Source of the DNA: Ceraceosorus guamensis | Taxonomy: Eukaryota; Basidiomycota; Exobasidiomycetes; Ceraceosorales; Ceraceosoraceae | Reading direction: 5' to 3' | Assembly (NCBI RefSeq): GCF_003144195.1 | Contig: NW_020290021.1 | Location: 1-64,000 of the forward strand | Length of the DNA: 64,000 nt | Shown: in pieces, positions 32,498 through 45,600 of the stretch | Layout of the letters: every line of letters begins with the position of its first letter | How positions within the stretch are numbered: position 1 is the first letter of the stretch | Translations under genes and position numbers: made by a program | Notes under the pieces: generated by a model | Database searches by the model: none | Told to the model about the DNA's origin: nothing | The model's input: the letters and a program-made list of their open reading frames with translations, nothing else

Positions 32498-34825
32498 GTA
32501 CGCAGCGTCATTTCCCGCACTTTACCAATGAATAACATGATCTCCTCTCGATCGCGCGACTTGCCCATCCAATTTGAGCCCTAGCGCTTTAGACGCCGCA
32601 TGTCCAGCGGCTGACATTGAGTCTAGTCGCTTGTGTTCAGCGCGGGGAGATTATGCCGACCGAACATTCAGGTGTGATGCTGAGGACAGAGTCGAGAGCT
32701 TTGCATATCTGGTATAGCTGCTGCAGCTGCTGCCAAGTTTTTCTTCTGGATTTCCCGTCGCGCGCCAAGAGCTTGCGTTCGCGTGAACGCTGCATCCCAA
32801 ATCGCCGAGATGCAGTTGGAACGCTTGCATCCCTCCGGAATCAGGTTCTCCGCAGCACGCAACTCCCGACTCGCAAGTCAAAGGGCAAGTTCAGCCCCCT
32901 CCCCCCACACATGCAAGCAGCATGCGTGTTGGTCGTATCTGCTGATGCGTACCCACTCGTGACTGTGCATGCAAGCAGAGTCGAGGAGGTCGGACGCATC
33001 GGCCACTAAGTGCGGCGCTTCATCACGCATTCACAGTTCATCGTGAAGGAGGCCCATTCACGATTAGGACAAGTTTTAGACGCCGAGTGGCTTTTGCAGC
33101 AGGGACCCCAAAATGGACTTTCCGCGTACGCGAGGCGCACGCATATCATGCGCTTCCATCTTGCAGTCGAAGCAACTCAGCAGCGAGGCCGGCAATCTTG
33201 AATAATATGACCGGAATGACTTGGTGGAATTTCCGTCGCGCTTTGAAGCGAAGCAATCTCAAGGCGTGAATGTTTACGGGACCTGGGCGCGCGGGCTGCA
33301 CTCTTCCGCATGAGCGCCGGGCTTGACACTAGAACACGATTTGTAGTCAAGACTGCTGGCACGAATCCGAATGCATCGCTGCTCATGCACCTCCCTCTCT
33401 CTGTCACTCAAGCGATGCGGGGCTGGGCTGGGCTGGGCACTTTCCTCAGCTTTCTTTCACAAACAACCATGTAGAAAGTTTCCGTGTGAATGTAAGCCGC
33501 AGGCGCAATCTTTCGGGTAATCTCCTGATGGTCTCCACGCATCATCCGGCACAATCGGGACTGACTCAAAAGCAAGTGAGGCTCGCAATTTGTCGAGGCT
33601 CATGCAGGCGCCGATGCAACCGGTGTCACAGGCCGAAGAGCTGATCATTTCACACCGCGACGTCGATTCTGGGTTGTCACGCAGCTCACGACTGATGTAC
33701 CAACTACCATACTTCGTAGCTGTCACGTGTTCGTCCAGCAAGTCAAGTCGCCAATCACGAATGACTGCATGATCACGACAAAGTGAAATCCTGCACGGCT
33801 TGATTGGGAGGTTTCGGGGCATTTTGCAGCTGCAGGCACAGCCGCAAAACTACGCTAACGGCCGAGAGGCTTTTCTTTTCGGGCCCCGATCGGCTTGATG
33901 ATGAAATTCGGCGCTCGCACAGCCCGCGCAACGCTGCCGGGCCCTGGCAGGGCGCAGGTCAGGATTTTGTTTTTGGGTGACGACCAGTCACGAAGAACAA
34001 CTTCAATTTCAAGTGGACAGTCGAGGAGGAAGAAGTAGAAAACTTGCCGACGATACATTCAGGAGTTCTGCGAAATGACCATGGCCACGGCCACCCGAGT
34101 CCAACAGGGGCTCGGTGCGGGCCCGCGCAGCCACCACGAATCACGAATGCCGCCGGCTGTCCTGATAAAGTCAATCTGAGCGGAGCGTAAAGTGAGCTCG
34201 ACGCATATGATGCAGCTAGAGAAGAGCGTCGAGATGTCGCGAAGGCAGCGAGCGAGCTGGCAGCATGGACAGCGTGTTGCGAGCCTTGAAACCGCGTCGC
34301 GTGATTCCTCTTCGCGCGTGAATCGAGGGTTGTGATGGCGCCTGCGTGAGCTCTTGCAGCATGCTGATGATCATGCGCATGCATGCCTGATGCATGCATG
34401 CCTGTGCTCAGAAGCCGCGGCCCGGCCGCATCTGTGTCAGATGATGACGGGCGCGTGAGGTCTGCGCCAGCGCCCTCGCGCCCGCCGTCGCACTTTTGCA
34501 GTCCGCGGTCCTTCTCACTTCTACCGCATCAAGCTCCTGAAAGTCCTCTCGACGCCCTACCTGCTCAGCTGCCCCGCCATTGACTCGATCACACAAAAGC
34601 GATTTGGCTCGGCTCAGCACATCGATCGATCGGCCGCAATCAACATCGGATTTATTGCTCAAGCTCAGCTGATTCTTGCATTCAAAATTTGGTGACAGCC
34701 GGCCTGGCCCTGTCTCGCCGTTTGCCGCCCTTCCGCCCCACGACGCGGACCAGTCAGCAGGCCTGACCGTTTCGGTAGGCCTGTACGGTACCTTGGGTCT
34801 CAGACCCGTACTTGCACACACACAC
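32498..34825. other. Gene-poor region
   Basis: About 2.3 kb with no supported gene. It contains a short GGGCT tandem (about 33419-33438) and two AATCACGAAT motifs (33753-33762 and 34139-34148, the latter preceded by a further CACG). Confidence 0.5.
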
Positions 34826-35189
34826 ATGACTGCAACTCGACTCTCTGACGCATCGGATGCTGCGGATACTTCCCTGCCGCACAGCAGGGATCAGTCTTCT
34901 CACGCCCGCATCCTCACTCGGCAACAGGCCAGCCCAGCAGCGACACGCGGCCATCCACCACGACCCGTCTTGAGCGCATCGGACCACGAGGTGAGTCTTC
35001 TTCTGTCTTTCTGGCTTCCGTTGGCTCTTGCAGGTGTTCCGACGACAGATTGAAAGTTCGGTGACTTTGATGCTGCAAGGCTACATGCGAGGGGAAGCTT
35101 CCCTTCCTCTCTCATCGATCGCAGTCCCCCCCACGCTTGCTGTGAATGTGTTGTTCGCGTTCACATGCTGCTGCTCCTCGTGAAGTTCA
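34826..35189 (+). CDS. Possible small two-exon gene
   Basis: An ATG at 34826 opens 55 codons to DHE at a GTGAGT donor (34990/34991). A CAG acceptor at 35033 restores the same phase, adding a segment beginning VFRRQIESSVTLMLQGYMRG and ending at a TGA near 35187. The second segment looks like real amphipathic protein, but the intron would be only 43 nt. The protein would be about 106 aa with no domain I recognise. It may instead be the start of a longer gene or a coincidence. Confidence 0.25.
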
Positions 35190-36688
35190 AGATTCCACAC
35201 CTTACTCGCTTCACGCTAGGAAAAGAGGCTACGCAAGCCACACGAATGGGTAAATGCGCAACGGACCAAAGAGGCTGTGTTTCCAACTGTTCTCCTCCTT
35301 TGCTGCTGTGAGCCTTGCTCTCAAGCATATATGGGACTGGGGGCGCATATATCAGAGACTGTATACAGCTCTTTGGAATGCAGCGTCTATATCCGGAGAG
35401 CCAGGTACAGACAGATCTGGCGGCAGAATCGCTTTTCGGCCTTCTTCGGCTGTGGCCCCCTTGCCAGCTTCATTAAGCGGCGGCTCTTCTGTGCTCCTGC
35501 ATCGTCATAGAGCTCGATCGTTCTGCACAAGATGTTGTTGATTTGGTTGCGAGATGTCTAATGCGTAGAGCAAAGCACAGCCTTGCGTTCAAGCAGCTCA
35601 TCACAGACAGAAGCGACATGAGCGGGAAGCGCCGTCCGAGGGGCGGGCATGACGGTAATCGTGAATCTCTGCTGGAAATGGGGATCAGCAGTAGTAGCAG
35701 TAGCTGTATCGGCTTGTTACCATGCGCACCTCAGCAGAGATGTTCTTCGTGCAAGTAGTAGTAGTGGTATTGACATGTTCAGCTGGCTCTCTTGTAGCAG
35801 ACCATAGCGGTGGTCTGTGATGAGCGCTGTCCTAGTGCAGTACGAGTCACAGCGCGCCCGCCTACCTGGGTGCAGATTATGTCTGTTGCGCTGCAGTCTC
35901 ACAACTCACGACTCCCTCGCTTCTGGAAAGGCGAGCTTCGAACCAACGAGCCCGTTATCGTTGAGCCAAATAGAGGTACAAGAGTCACAGTCTACCTTGA
36001 AACAGCTCCGATGGAATCGGATCTCGCGCGATGCCAGGCCACGCTCGTGCTGTTACCTCTGCTGGGATCAGGAGTCCCGCTGCGTCGAAGTCTCACTTCC
36101 AGAATTTGCAATCCGCCCTGCAGCGCGCTGCTCCACCCACGCAGCACACGCGCGGCTCGCATGTATAGGCCCTACGCCCCAATTTCTCCGCCCCTCCGCA
36201 CATTCGGGATTTGCGGTTCAAGCTTCCCTGTATGCACGCGCGAATTGCTGACATGTTATTCACTCGTCCTCACATCGACCTTCTGGCAACTTCGCTCTCA
36301 ACCCTATCACCGCCATACGTGACCCATCAATTGGCCATCCTTTTGCCCTGCCCTCCCCACTCGTCCATTCGCTGCGGGTCATCTCACGTTTCAGCACGTT
36401 TGGTCTCCGCCTCCGGTGCACCAATCGGGCTCACAACACCATTGGGTGCCGAAACAGCAGTCACAAGCTTCCTTGCCATCGATCAGCGCAGCCAACCTTC
36501 CCCGACCAGATCCACGCTATCGCCCGCCATCAAGCGCATCGTCTCCATCGACGATAGGCTCTCCGGGCGACATTGGTCTCTCTGTTTCTCAGGCGCCGTT
36601 GCCCGTCAGGTTTGAGGAGAGTCCATCTCGACGCAGCTTCACCAGCGCAGCCGGCTTTCGCTCCCAGCGGGCAGTTTCAGGTTCCGAG
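35190..36688. other. Region upstream of the Zn2Cys6 regulator
   Basis: About 1.5 kb. No independent gene is supported. From about 36325 a plus-strand frame without ATG runs in phase into the regulator (Gln/Ser/Pro-rich), so its 5' exon(s) probably lie here but could not be placed. Confidence 0.45.
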
Positions 36689-39600
36689 ATGCAAAGCCCT
36701 TATAGCCAGCACCAAGGCGACGCTCGCACCGCCGGGGGCGCTCTGCTGGCAGGCGCCAGCGGCGTTACTGGAATGCCGTCTCGAACCTTCTCTGGAGACT
36801 CGGATCACAGCACGCCCACCGGTCCGCAAGGCCAACGCAATCCTTTCACATCCAGTATTCTCGGTCAGGACTCGTATCAGCCATACGTGCACAGCCAGAA
36901 CAACCAGAATGCTGCTGGCTTTCAACAAATGGTCGCGGGGTCTAGCGGGTCGAAACGCAAGGGCTCACCAGCAGATCATCCCAACGGCAGCAAAAGGTCG
37001 CCAAACTCTCACGATGCTTCGCCTGGTCGGGCAGGTAGCTCTAGTGACCTGAATGGAGGCTCGCAGTCCAACGGCTACCTTTCTGGTGGGGCAGCAGCTG
37101 GCACGAAGAGAATCAAGACTGCCAGAGCGTGTGATTCCTGTCGAAGGTGAGCGGCGTCACGAATGGCATCGTCTTGTGTGCTTCTCGCTCTGACGCAGCT
37201 GCTCGCTCTGATGCTTGTCTGCTCAGGAAAAAGATTCGGTGCGACGTTATCGAGGACGACGCCGCCCCCCTAGGAGATCCTAACAATGGCAACGGAGGCT
37301 TGATATGCGCGCACTGTCGACAATACGGCTTTGGTGAGTGGCCAAGGAAGCGGTGCGATGTGGTCGGACGGGTGGGAGCTGCTGCTGACAAACGGCCGCA
37401 CTCTGCAGAATGCACTTTTTTCCTGCCGATCACTGAGACGCGCTTCAAGAAGAAGCACGAGCGTGAAAGGGAGGAAGCAGCGCAAGCCCAGGCCCAAGCT
37501 GCTGCTGCCCACGCTGTTATGGCCCATCGAATGGCCGCATCTGCTGGCCTTCCGCAAGCGGGTCCAACGGCAGCATTCCCTCTGCACTCAGGACCATTGC
37601 CTTCTGCCCCACTGTCCGGCATCGCAGCGGGTCGATACGCTTCTTATGCGGCTGCGCAGCCAATGTCAGCACTAGATGCGACCGGGCCCAGACATATCAG
37701 TGCGACACAAGAATGGCCTCCTCGCAACCCTTCGAGTGCTTCTGTCGCAGAGGGTTCGAGCTCCAGATTAGCAGTCAGCCCCAAGTCGGCACCCACACAC
37801 GCGTGAGTCGCGGCTTGACACCGTGATTGCAGCTCGCCATACTGATGCATGCTTGCCTTTGGACCGATTTTAGTCGACCTTCGGGTAGTGCATCCGACAG
37901 CGGAAAGACGTCGCCACCACCACCGAATACAAGAGTGCTCGGTCCGACCAGCATTGCTTACATAGTGCACTCGACCGCTTTCGTGCCTGGTGCTGCGATC
38001 GAGGAACACGATTTGAAGCACCATCAAACTTTTGAAGTGGGTGCTTCTGGCGATGGCATCATCAAGTTCCACAAACCTCCCCGACGGCAGTCGCATCAAG
38101 GCTCGATCTCATCAGAAGCAGATGACTCTGATGACCTTCTCGCTGTGCCTGACGCCTTACGCTCCAGGCTTGCTGGCGATGTTGCCGAGAAGCTGGTCAA
38201 CACGTACTTCGAGAGGATAGGATACCTATTCCCCGTCATCACCAAGAGCGAGTTCCTGAGTCAGACTCCGCCACCACCTTTGCTGCTCTACGCCATCTGC
38301 GGCATGGCAGCGTTGAGCCGGGAGACGCCTAGAGAGGTCTTGGGCGCAGTCAAGATGACTCTTGCTGCCTTTTTCAAGGAGAACGACCTGCTCAGCAATT
38401 CTAGCATCCACACAGTGAAAGCGCTGCTTATCATGAGTCTACACAGCGACCTGCATGGCTTGAATAACGTTTCTAGTGGAACCCGGTGCTGGAATAGGAC
38501 CGGCATAGCGATTCGAATGGCCCAGGACCTCGGCATCCATCGCGATGCTTCTGGGCGCGACGATTTAGATGGCGATGCTTTCTTCCTAGAGCAAAAGCGA
38601 CGAATTTGGGGTTGTTGCGTCACTGCGGACAGGTGCACCTCGATCTCTCTCGGGCACCCGCTTGCGATCGACCTTACGGATTGTGACGTTCGTCTGCCGT
38701 CCCCGCTTGAAATTTTGCGCCACCCCTCGGACCTACGCGCCAATCCAGCTTTAGAGCGTCCGTTCGCATTCAACACAGAGATGCTCAAGCTTAGCATCCT
38801 TTTTGGACGAACGCTCAAGACGATCTACAGCCCAACGGGTCTGATGAAGACCACCGACGAGGAGATTGTCAGTTTGCTTGCTGACATTGACAGTTGGAAA
38901 GAGTCTCTGCCAGCTGAGCTGCGGTATGATGGACCCGACGCCCAAGCACCCGCTGGCATTTTGCACACCTGCTTCGCCTGCTTGCAGCATCTCTTCTTCC
39001 GCGTCTTCATGCGTATTTCGTACAGCTGCCCACAGCACCTCAGTTTCAGCTTGAACATTGAAAGAATGACGGCGATGATCAAGAACGCTCGGGAGGCCAT
39101 CGAATGGGTAGATAGGAACGAATTCTATTTAGACACCCTCCATTTCCTAAGCTACTCGCTGGTGTTCTGCGCCACAATTCAGTATCATGCATGGATGCGA
39201 CGAGGGGATCAACAGGCTTTCGAGACTCTACGCAAGTGCAAGGAGTGCGTGACCCGTCACAAGCCGGAAGGCGCTCGCCACGACCTATCGCTCCGTGCCA
39301 AGACTGGTGAAGTGGTCGCCTTGCTCTTCAAATCGGCAACCGGGGTGTACAATACCGTTGATGGCAAACCGAGCTCAGGGGCTCTGAACCCCACTGCCGG
39401 TGTCACTAATCGTCGAACGACGGACACGGTCAGGGGCATTGTCTTCAAAGCAGATCAGTCCAAGCCTGGGGGAGGGGTGTATGTAGTCGCCGACAGAAAG
39501 CTGCTTCTCAATGATCTGCCGACCGGCACCATCCTGCTCCACGAGACTGCTGCTGGGCGCGTCCCTGCACTGGTGCGGACCTCGGACGAAGCTAATGGCG

Positions 39601-40346
39601 GCTGGCAGGCATTCCCACGCCAGACTGCAGCTGCTCAAGATGGAAAGGCTAGTGCTTCACCACAAGGCCAGCCTTCAAGCGATCTGACTCACATTGCCGG
39701 AACTGTGTTCCAAGACGCTGAGGGTATCCCAGTCGATAGACGCGGCTCACGCATGATCACGATGATACCAGTAGGTCAGCCAGGCATGCCACAGCAGCAT
39801 CAGCTTCAACTTCTCCAAGCTGCACAGCAGGCAGCGCTTCAGCAGCAACAGTCTGACTCTAGTGCGCCGAACCCGCCTCCGGAAAACTCTGCGGCCGCTG
39901 GCTGGCAGTCCGACGCTGGTCTCAACGCAGACAATGGCAACTCGCTCTTGCAGCACCGTCCATCGCTCAGTGCTGGCAATCTCGGCAATGTCAATCCGCA
40001 TCTGAACGATGCGTCCTGGGCATCGACTCTGGCCAGCTTGGGCTTTCCCGCCGATGCATACACCTTCGATGGCCAGAACGTGTTTCCGCTTGGCAACGCG
40101 ACCAGCGCAGACGCCTCCGCCGGTTTTGAGCCGCTGGTCATCGACGGCTTCCCGGATGGCTTGGATGTTTGGGGTGCGTGGGCACAACAGCTCAGCCGCG
40201 CCAATGGCATGGGAGCGCTCGACGCGTCCACCACTGGCGGTGGCTTCTCAAACTCCAACGGTGCTCAGCACTCGGGTGACAGTGGATACAGCGCTGCAAT
40301 TACCGCTCCTCCCACACTTGGTAGCCTAGCAAATGGCGGTTTCTGA
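36689..40346 (+). CDS. Zn2Cys6 fungal transcription factor with Fungal_trans domain
   Basis: At least 1143 aa. Exons are 36689-37146, 37227-37333, 37409-37802 and 37874-40346, in phase. The Zn2Cys6 cluster is split over three exons: CDSCRRKKIRCD, then ICAHC, then EC before TFFLPITETRFKKKHERE, giving the six Zn-binding cysteines. The basic stretch after it is a likely nuclear signal or linker. The middle homology (Fungal_trans) region includes LLLYAICGMAALS, GIAIRMAQDLGIHRD, EQKRRIWGCCVTADR and SISLGHPLAIDLTDCDV. The C-terminus is Gln-rich (QLQLLQAAQQAALQQQQ) then Asn/Gly-rich, as in activation domains. Related regulators control carbon or polymer use, but the target is not evident. ATG 36689 is simply the first in-frame ATG; the open frame continues upstream, so the true N-terminus is probably longer. 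Confidence 0.88.
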
Positions 40347-40847
40347 AGGCGCATCGGCCGCTCAATCCCACCGTTACTTGTCTTGTCGCCGTCAACTCTC
40401 AACCTCGATTCCGCTTTCCGTGACCTCTGTCACCTCCGCGCGCCGGTTGCGTCTTCAGCTGACCTGCGCGTCATTCTGTCCGCACATTCTTGCTGGTCAA
40501 GAAGGATCGCTCTTTGTGCACAACATTTCAATCACCTGTAGCATGTACCTCGGCGCGACTGTGCTCGAAACCTTCCTTCCATCGAAAAGCGGCTTGGGAT
40601 CGTCACCTTTTCACGTCACCAACGATGATCAGGAATGAAAATATTGAGTCTTCGACCTGGCTCGTGTGTGCGTTGCAATGGTCGTTCACTTCGTGTATGC
40701 GTCTATGGATGGCGAGCAGTCAAGATTGTGGATCGTGGCTCGAAAGTGCGCGCATTGTCAGAACAGTGGAGTGCAGAAGAGGGCGCAATCTATGGCGAAG
40801 CGCAACGAGCGCCCGAAAATTTCCGCACAATTGGGATGCCCAAAGCG
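40347..40847. other. Convergent intergenic region
   Basis: About 500 bp between the 3' ends of the regulator (+) and the caleosin (-). Nothing recognisable. Confidence 0.5.
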
Positions 40848-41756
40848 CTAGATTTGCTTCCTTTCTCTGGCATGAAAGGCACCAAGACCTTCACGACGGC
40901 GCGCTGCGATAGAGGTGAAGAGGCTGCCATCGATGATGCCGTGGACGTCATCCTTCTTGACGATTCCGTCCGAAGGCCACAGCAGGAGGTAAGTGCTGCC
41001 CCACTCAAAGGCCATGGCGAACCAGCCAAACGGATCCATGAGGTTTCTTCGGGTGGTGATCATGACGACCAAGTCGTTGAAGGACAAGCCATCCTTGTTT
41101 GGGGCGGTCGAGTAGAGATCAAAAATGTCGTCGAATCTTTGCCTCTGCAGTTCGCCCTTGCGGTTGTAGGACTCGCTGTCCGAACCGTGCTTGTTGCGGT
41201 GGATGTTTGCGATCCAGATGCGAAAGAAGGGATCGGGAAGGTAGTCTCTCCACCTTGCCCCGGTGTAGGGAATTGTGGGGTACGAAAATGGCCCGTGAAT
41301 GATGCCGACCGCTAGGAGGGAGAGGATCAGTCCGAAACCGAGTGCGTAAAAGCCGCTGATTTGAAGAAGCGCGAGGGGATAGGCAAGTAGGGCTCAGCGA
41401 AGTGTGCTGAGGCCAGAATGGCTAGCGAAGCGCTGAAAAGGCCAGCTATGGCCATGACGGTAGGCCACTCACAAGAAGGTGTCGGTAGGCCAGATGATGC
41501 CATCCGCGTCCCCATCGAAGTACACGCAATGCTTTTGAAGAGCAGTCAAACCGTTTGTCTCTCTCAAGAAACGCTCCCTATCAGCAACTGCGCCCGAGTA
41601 TGTGCTCGCCTTTGTGTACGGCGGCTTGTCTGAGCCTCCCAGCCACTTTACATTGCTGTTGTTGAAGAATTGATCCTCGTCCAGCTTGCGTTTGGAACTT
41701 GCGAGTGGCACGCTCTCCACTTTCGTGGGGGCTGAGGATGTCTGGACGGGCGTCAT
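40848..41756 (-). CDS. Caleosin-family lipid-droplet protein / peroxygenase
   Basis: Predicted 264-aa protein from exons 41756-41473 and 41355-40848, joined in phase. It contains the caleosin EF-hand with its haem-proximal histidine, LQKHCVYFDGDADGIIWPTD, directly before the intron. A hydrophobic hairpin region (GFYALGFGLILSLLAVGII) is followed by a Pro-containing turn. The second conserved histidine block is NIHRNKHGSDSESYNRKGE, and the C-terminal portion has FGWFAMAFEWGSTYLLLW. Caleosins bind Ca2+ and haem on lipid droplets or ER and act as fatty-acid peroxygenases. Fungal members are linked to sporulation and lipid storage; these roles come from the family. The C-terminus after IAARRREG is short and basic. 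The start was chosen at ATG 41756; the frame is open further upstream without another ATG. Confidence 0.92.
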
Positions 41757-42628
41757 GGCGTTGGATACTTGAGCAGAGATTGGTCGACTGAAGCGGAAAG
41801 GAATTTGGATCTCAAGACGGGGTGAGGTGACTTGAATGGTGGTGTAGCGACACGATAGCAAGCACGGGACGTACGCGCAATCAACTTGTCAATGAGACGA
41901 CGGCATGGACATCGTGGATGCTGGTAGCCCGGCCATGGCATGCACCAACCATGACGCAATCCTTGGCTATCACGAGCAGTCTCTGCACCCAATCTCCTCA
42001 TGAACAGCCCCGTCACGAGTGCTCGAGGACTGTGTGCCGGTACATGGACTCCTCGGCCAGAGTTTAGGCTGACCAAAACGTTGCTTCCTAGTGGAGCGCT
42101 GCATAGGAGCCGAGGGGGGTTTGCTTTGAAATCAAGTTGCCCCATTCCGTCTCAGCGCGGCCTCTCTCCTTGCGTTGCGAACTCTGCACCTCTCGATCAT
42201 GCAGCAGGGTCGAATGACATAGCTCCGCATAGCTGCAAGCCCTTCAAGCCACACGCGCCACGACGATTGCACCGTGCAGCATCCTGGCGTCCCCCTGCGC
42301 AAGGTCGCGCACACATGCAGGGTCCTCCACGTTCGCCTAGCTTTGACTTGAATGTTTCCACGCCCAGATCTTTCAATCTATTATGAATGGGACACGATCA
42401 CGCATGCTTGCAATCACGTGCTCCGGCGTCGAGTAAATCCACTAAGACTGGCATGGCTCCCTCGATGCTCCGCAAATGTACCGATGGGAGAAGACTCCTT
42501 GTGACTGTGCAAGCGCATCACGATTGAAGACACTCGGAGGGTGCAAATACATATCGGGTGACAAGTCTGATCACTTCAAAGTCGATGGTCGTACACCAGG
42601 CAGGCGCATCGCTCGCGCATCGGAGCGC
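41757..42628. other. Intergenic region between caleosin and CLASP genes
   Basis: About 870 bp upstream of the caleosin and downstream of the CLASP gene. Short overlapping frames only; no recognised element. Confidence 0.5.
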
Positions 42629-45600
42629 TCAAGCGTTCTTGCTGATATAGTAGCTCAGCAGATCCTTGTGATGGGGTTCAAGAGGCGCGAGAATCGAAAA
42701 GAGAATGTCAAGATCCTTGAGCCTGCTATTCGCCGTTTTAATCACGTCCGTAGCAGCGATCCTGAGGTCCGTGTTGGGATCGGCAAAAGCGTCTTTGACA
42801 AAAGCTTTGAACCTCGGCAATTCCTCCTCCACCAGCTCGGCAGGCAGTCGAGCCAGCAGCTTGCGCAACGCATACAGACCCAGCTTGCGCACTCTTTCCC
42901 GTCCTGATCTCGACGCTTCGCTCTCGCGCAGCGCTGGCTCCAACGCGGACATCAGCGTGCCCAGCCCTAGAATCGGCTCAATTCCGCTGCTCCAAGCATC
43001 AATCAGGGACTCGCAAGCGTTCCTCGAGACATTTTCTTTCTCAAGTCTCCGACGAAAGACGAGGCTCAAAAATTGCGTCTCCTTGTCAGTCGAAGAAATG
43101 AGGGGCAGCTGGTTCTCCAGAATCCGTCTCAAGACGACCAGTGCGGCACCGGTGAGGTTGACATCCTGTGAGAGAAAGCGAGATGTCAGACAATGCTACG
43201 GATGGGCTGCTCGGATGACAGCGTCTATGCTGCATGCACTCACAGCACTGGGCAAATTCAGATACCGCATGATAGCTTCCCACAGACGCTCGAATATCTG
43301 CGCTTCCCTCCACGCCGCAACGACTCTCTCAGAGTCTTGCTCAGCATCAGGTTGAAGTCCAAGAGCACCGCCTCCGCTTTGCAAAGGGGCTTCGCCTCTT
43401 GTCGCAGCGTCAATGTCGAGTGGTGTCGCGCTGACCGGCAAAGGCAACTTGTATTCTCTCGAAAGCGCCCCAAGCCTTTTGAACGTGTCGAGGTCCGCAT
43501 TTCCAGCATGGAGATTCGTAACCCACTCTTGCACGCCGGGCCTGTTGCTCAGGATTGAAATGGAGGTGCCTGAGGAAGATGCCTTGGCTCGCGGCGAACC
43601 TAATGCCACTTCAGCAGCCGCGCTGTCGCCGCTCAAGCCGTTCAGTCGCTCTTTCTTGGTATCTTCATTCGACGTCGCGCTGCTTTTGGCAGGCGATTCC
43701 GGAGGCGCTTGCGCATGACTCCGCTGCGCGGGCAGCAAACTCCGTCTCGTGGGTCGCTGAGGAGTAGGCGAAGCACTTCCCATGAGGTCGACGGACGCGT
43801 CCGCAACACCCAGATCTGCCAATTGCACAGTCTCATCGTGGTCCGGCGTTGCCGCAGGCGCTCTTTGAGCTCGCACAGGTCTAGCAACAGGGCGAGCTGT
43901 GGTTGACTCTGGTGATTTGCTTGCCCTTGAAGGCGCTAAAGCTGATGTTTGATAGGCAGCAATCCTGTCCTTCACGGAGCGCGAAGCGCTACCCGAGCTC
44001 GCGGAGCTAGGAATGGAATGTCCGTTGCCGGGTGCAGCGGGCTTGGTCAAATTGCTTGCTTGCGCTCCCGCCCGCTCAGTTGGCGGGGTATGCGCGTCTA
44101 AATCTCCATCCGCCTCTTCCGCATCCTGCGCCTCGGCTTGCTCTTTCCTCTGCTGAGCCATTCGTTCGGATGCAGCTCTTTTGGCAGCCAGCAGAGCGCT
44201 CGAGGGCCCGCCTGGCCTGCGAGGCGGTGCAGCCGAGACTGTACGTGCCTTAGCGGTCGTCGCATTTGCAGCAACAGATTGCGAGGTTGCAGCAGCAGTA
44301 GCAATCTGCTTCCTAGTCGTTGGATCCAGCGATTCCAAAAGACGTTCAGCCTCAACCGGCCACACAGCTTGAAACCGCCCAAACCCCTCCCTCGCTTTCG
44401 AGCGCACATCCGGATTCGGATCGGGCAGAGCCTTCTTGAAAAAGTTCTGAAACGTCTCAAGTCCGCTGTGCGCTTCGAGCTGATGTTTGCGAGTTAACGC
44501 ATTCCTCTCGAGAACAATGCATAGATGCGCGCAAGCAAAACTTCTTATAGCCACGTTTTTCTCTTGCAGGCCGCCCCAAAGCGCTTCTAAGAATGTGGCT
44601 CGGTAAGAGACGTTCTGCAAGATGAGAGCGACTGCGCTCTGCGCAGCATTGGCAACCAGCTTCTTGGTGAAGCCTGCCATGCCAAAGAGACTGGTGAAGA
44701 AAAGATCGACTACGGACTCGTGCAACTCATCTCCGAGCGCAACAACAGCTTCTCCGACAAGACTGATGCTGTGCATAGCCAGAGTGGTGCGCAGGCTGGC
44801 CGTCTGTTCAGCAGGAAAAAATGGCTCGTCAGCATGCAAGAAATTGCCTCAAGCCAATCTCACCAATCGCTTACACCTTTGCAAATGCCCGCTCCTAGCC
44901 CTCGAATCTCCTTCGCCAAAGACTGCCCTAATTTCTCCGCGGTTCCCGTGCGCAAGATGCCTCTGATCTTCATCATCGACGCTTCCCTGGCCGCCCAATT
45001 GTGTTCCGTCTCCTTGCCCTCAAAGATGGCCTGCATAGGCGCAAACGTGCGCTCAATGTCTGCCCTCGACGCAACGTACACCATTGGCACATCGTCCTGA
45101 GCAGACGGGGTTGGCTCACCACGTGCCATTGCCTGTGGTCCTGTTGGTGCGGCACGCGAGGGGCCTGAACGTGCAGCGCTACCAGCCTGAAGCTCAGCGT
45201 CCCCATCAGCGCCGGCGAGATCAGCGGGAGGCTCAACGACTTCCGCAAAAACGGAAGCAAGGAGCGGATCTGCCGTCTGCTTCCTCACTTGCTTCCTCTC
45301 CAGCTCCTTTTTCAGATCAGTCTTGGCCGCTGCAGGTGCCGGCGCGAAGAGGGCGACGACGGATTGCCTAGCTGCTTCTCTAGTGGGGCCATCGGCGTCG
45401 GACAGAAGGTCGACGAGGTTAGGAAGGATCGGCTTGAGCTGCAGAGCATTCTTCACTTGGTGCCTGAGGATCGGCAAGTGAGCCGTTGTCTGCACAATGG
45501 CAGAGACGATACGTGAGCAGCGGACACCTCCGTCAAGCGAGCACAATGCTCGCCTGCCACTCACACCTTCTCTGACCCTCGGACTTTTGGCAGCCAGTCC

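Noticed and set aside
29206-40346. A co-regulated starch-use cluster formed by the GH31 enzyme and the Zn2Cys6 regulator
   Set aside because: They are about 4 kb apart with no shared motif or further carbohydrate genes between or beside them, so proximity alone is not enough.
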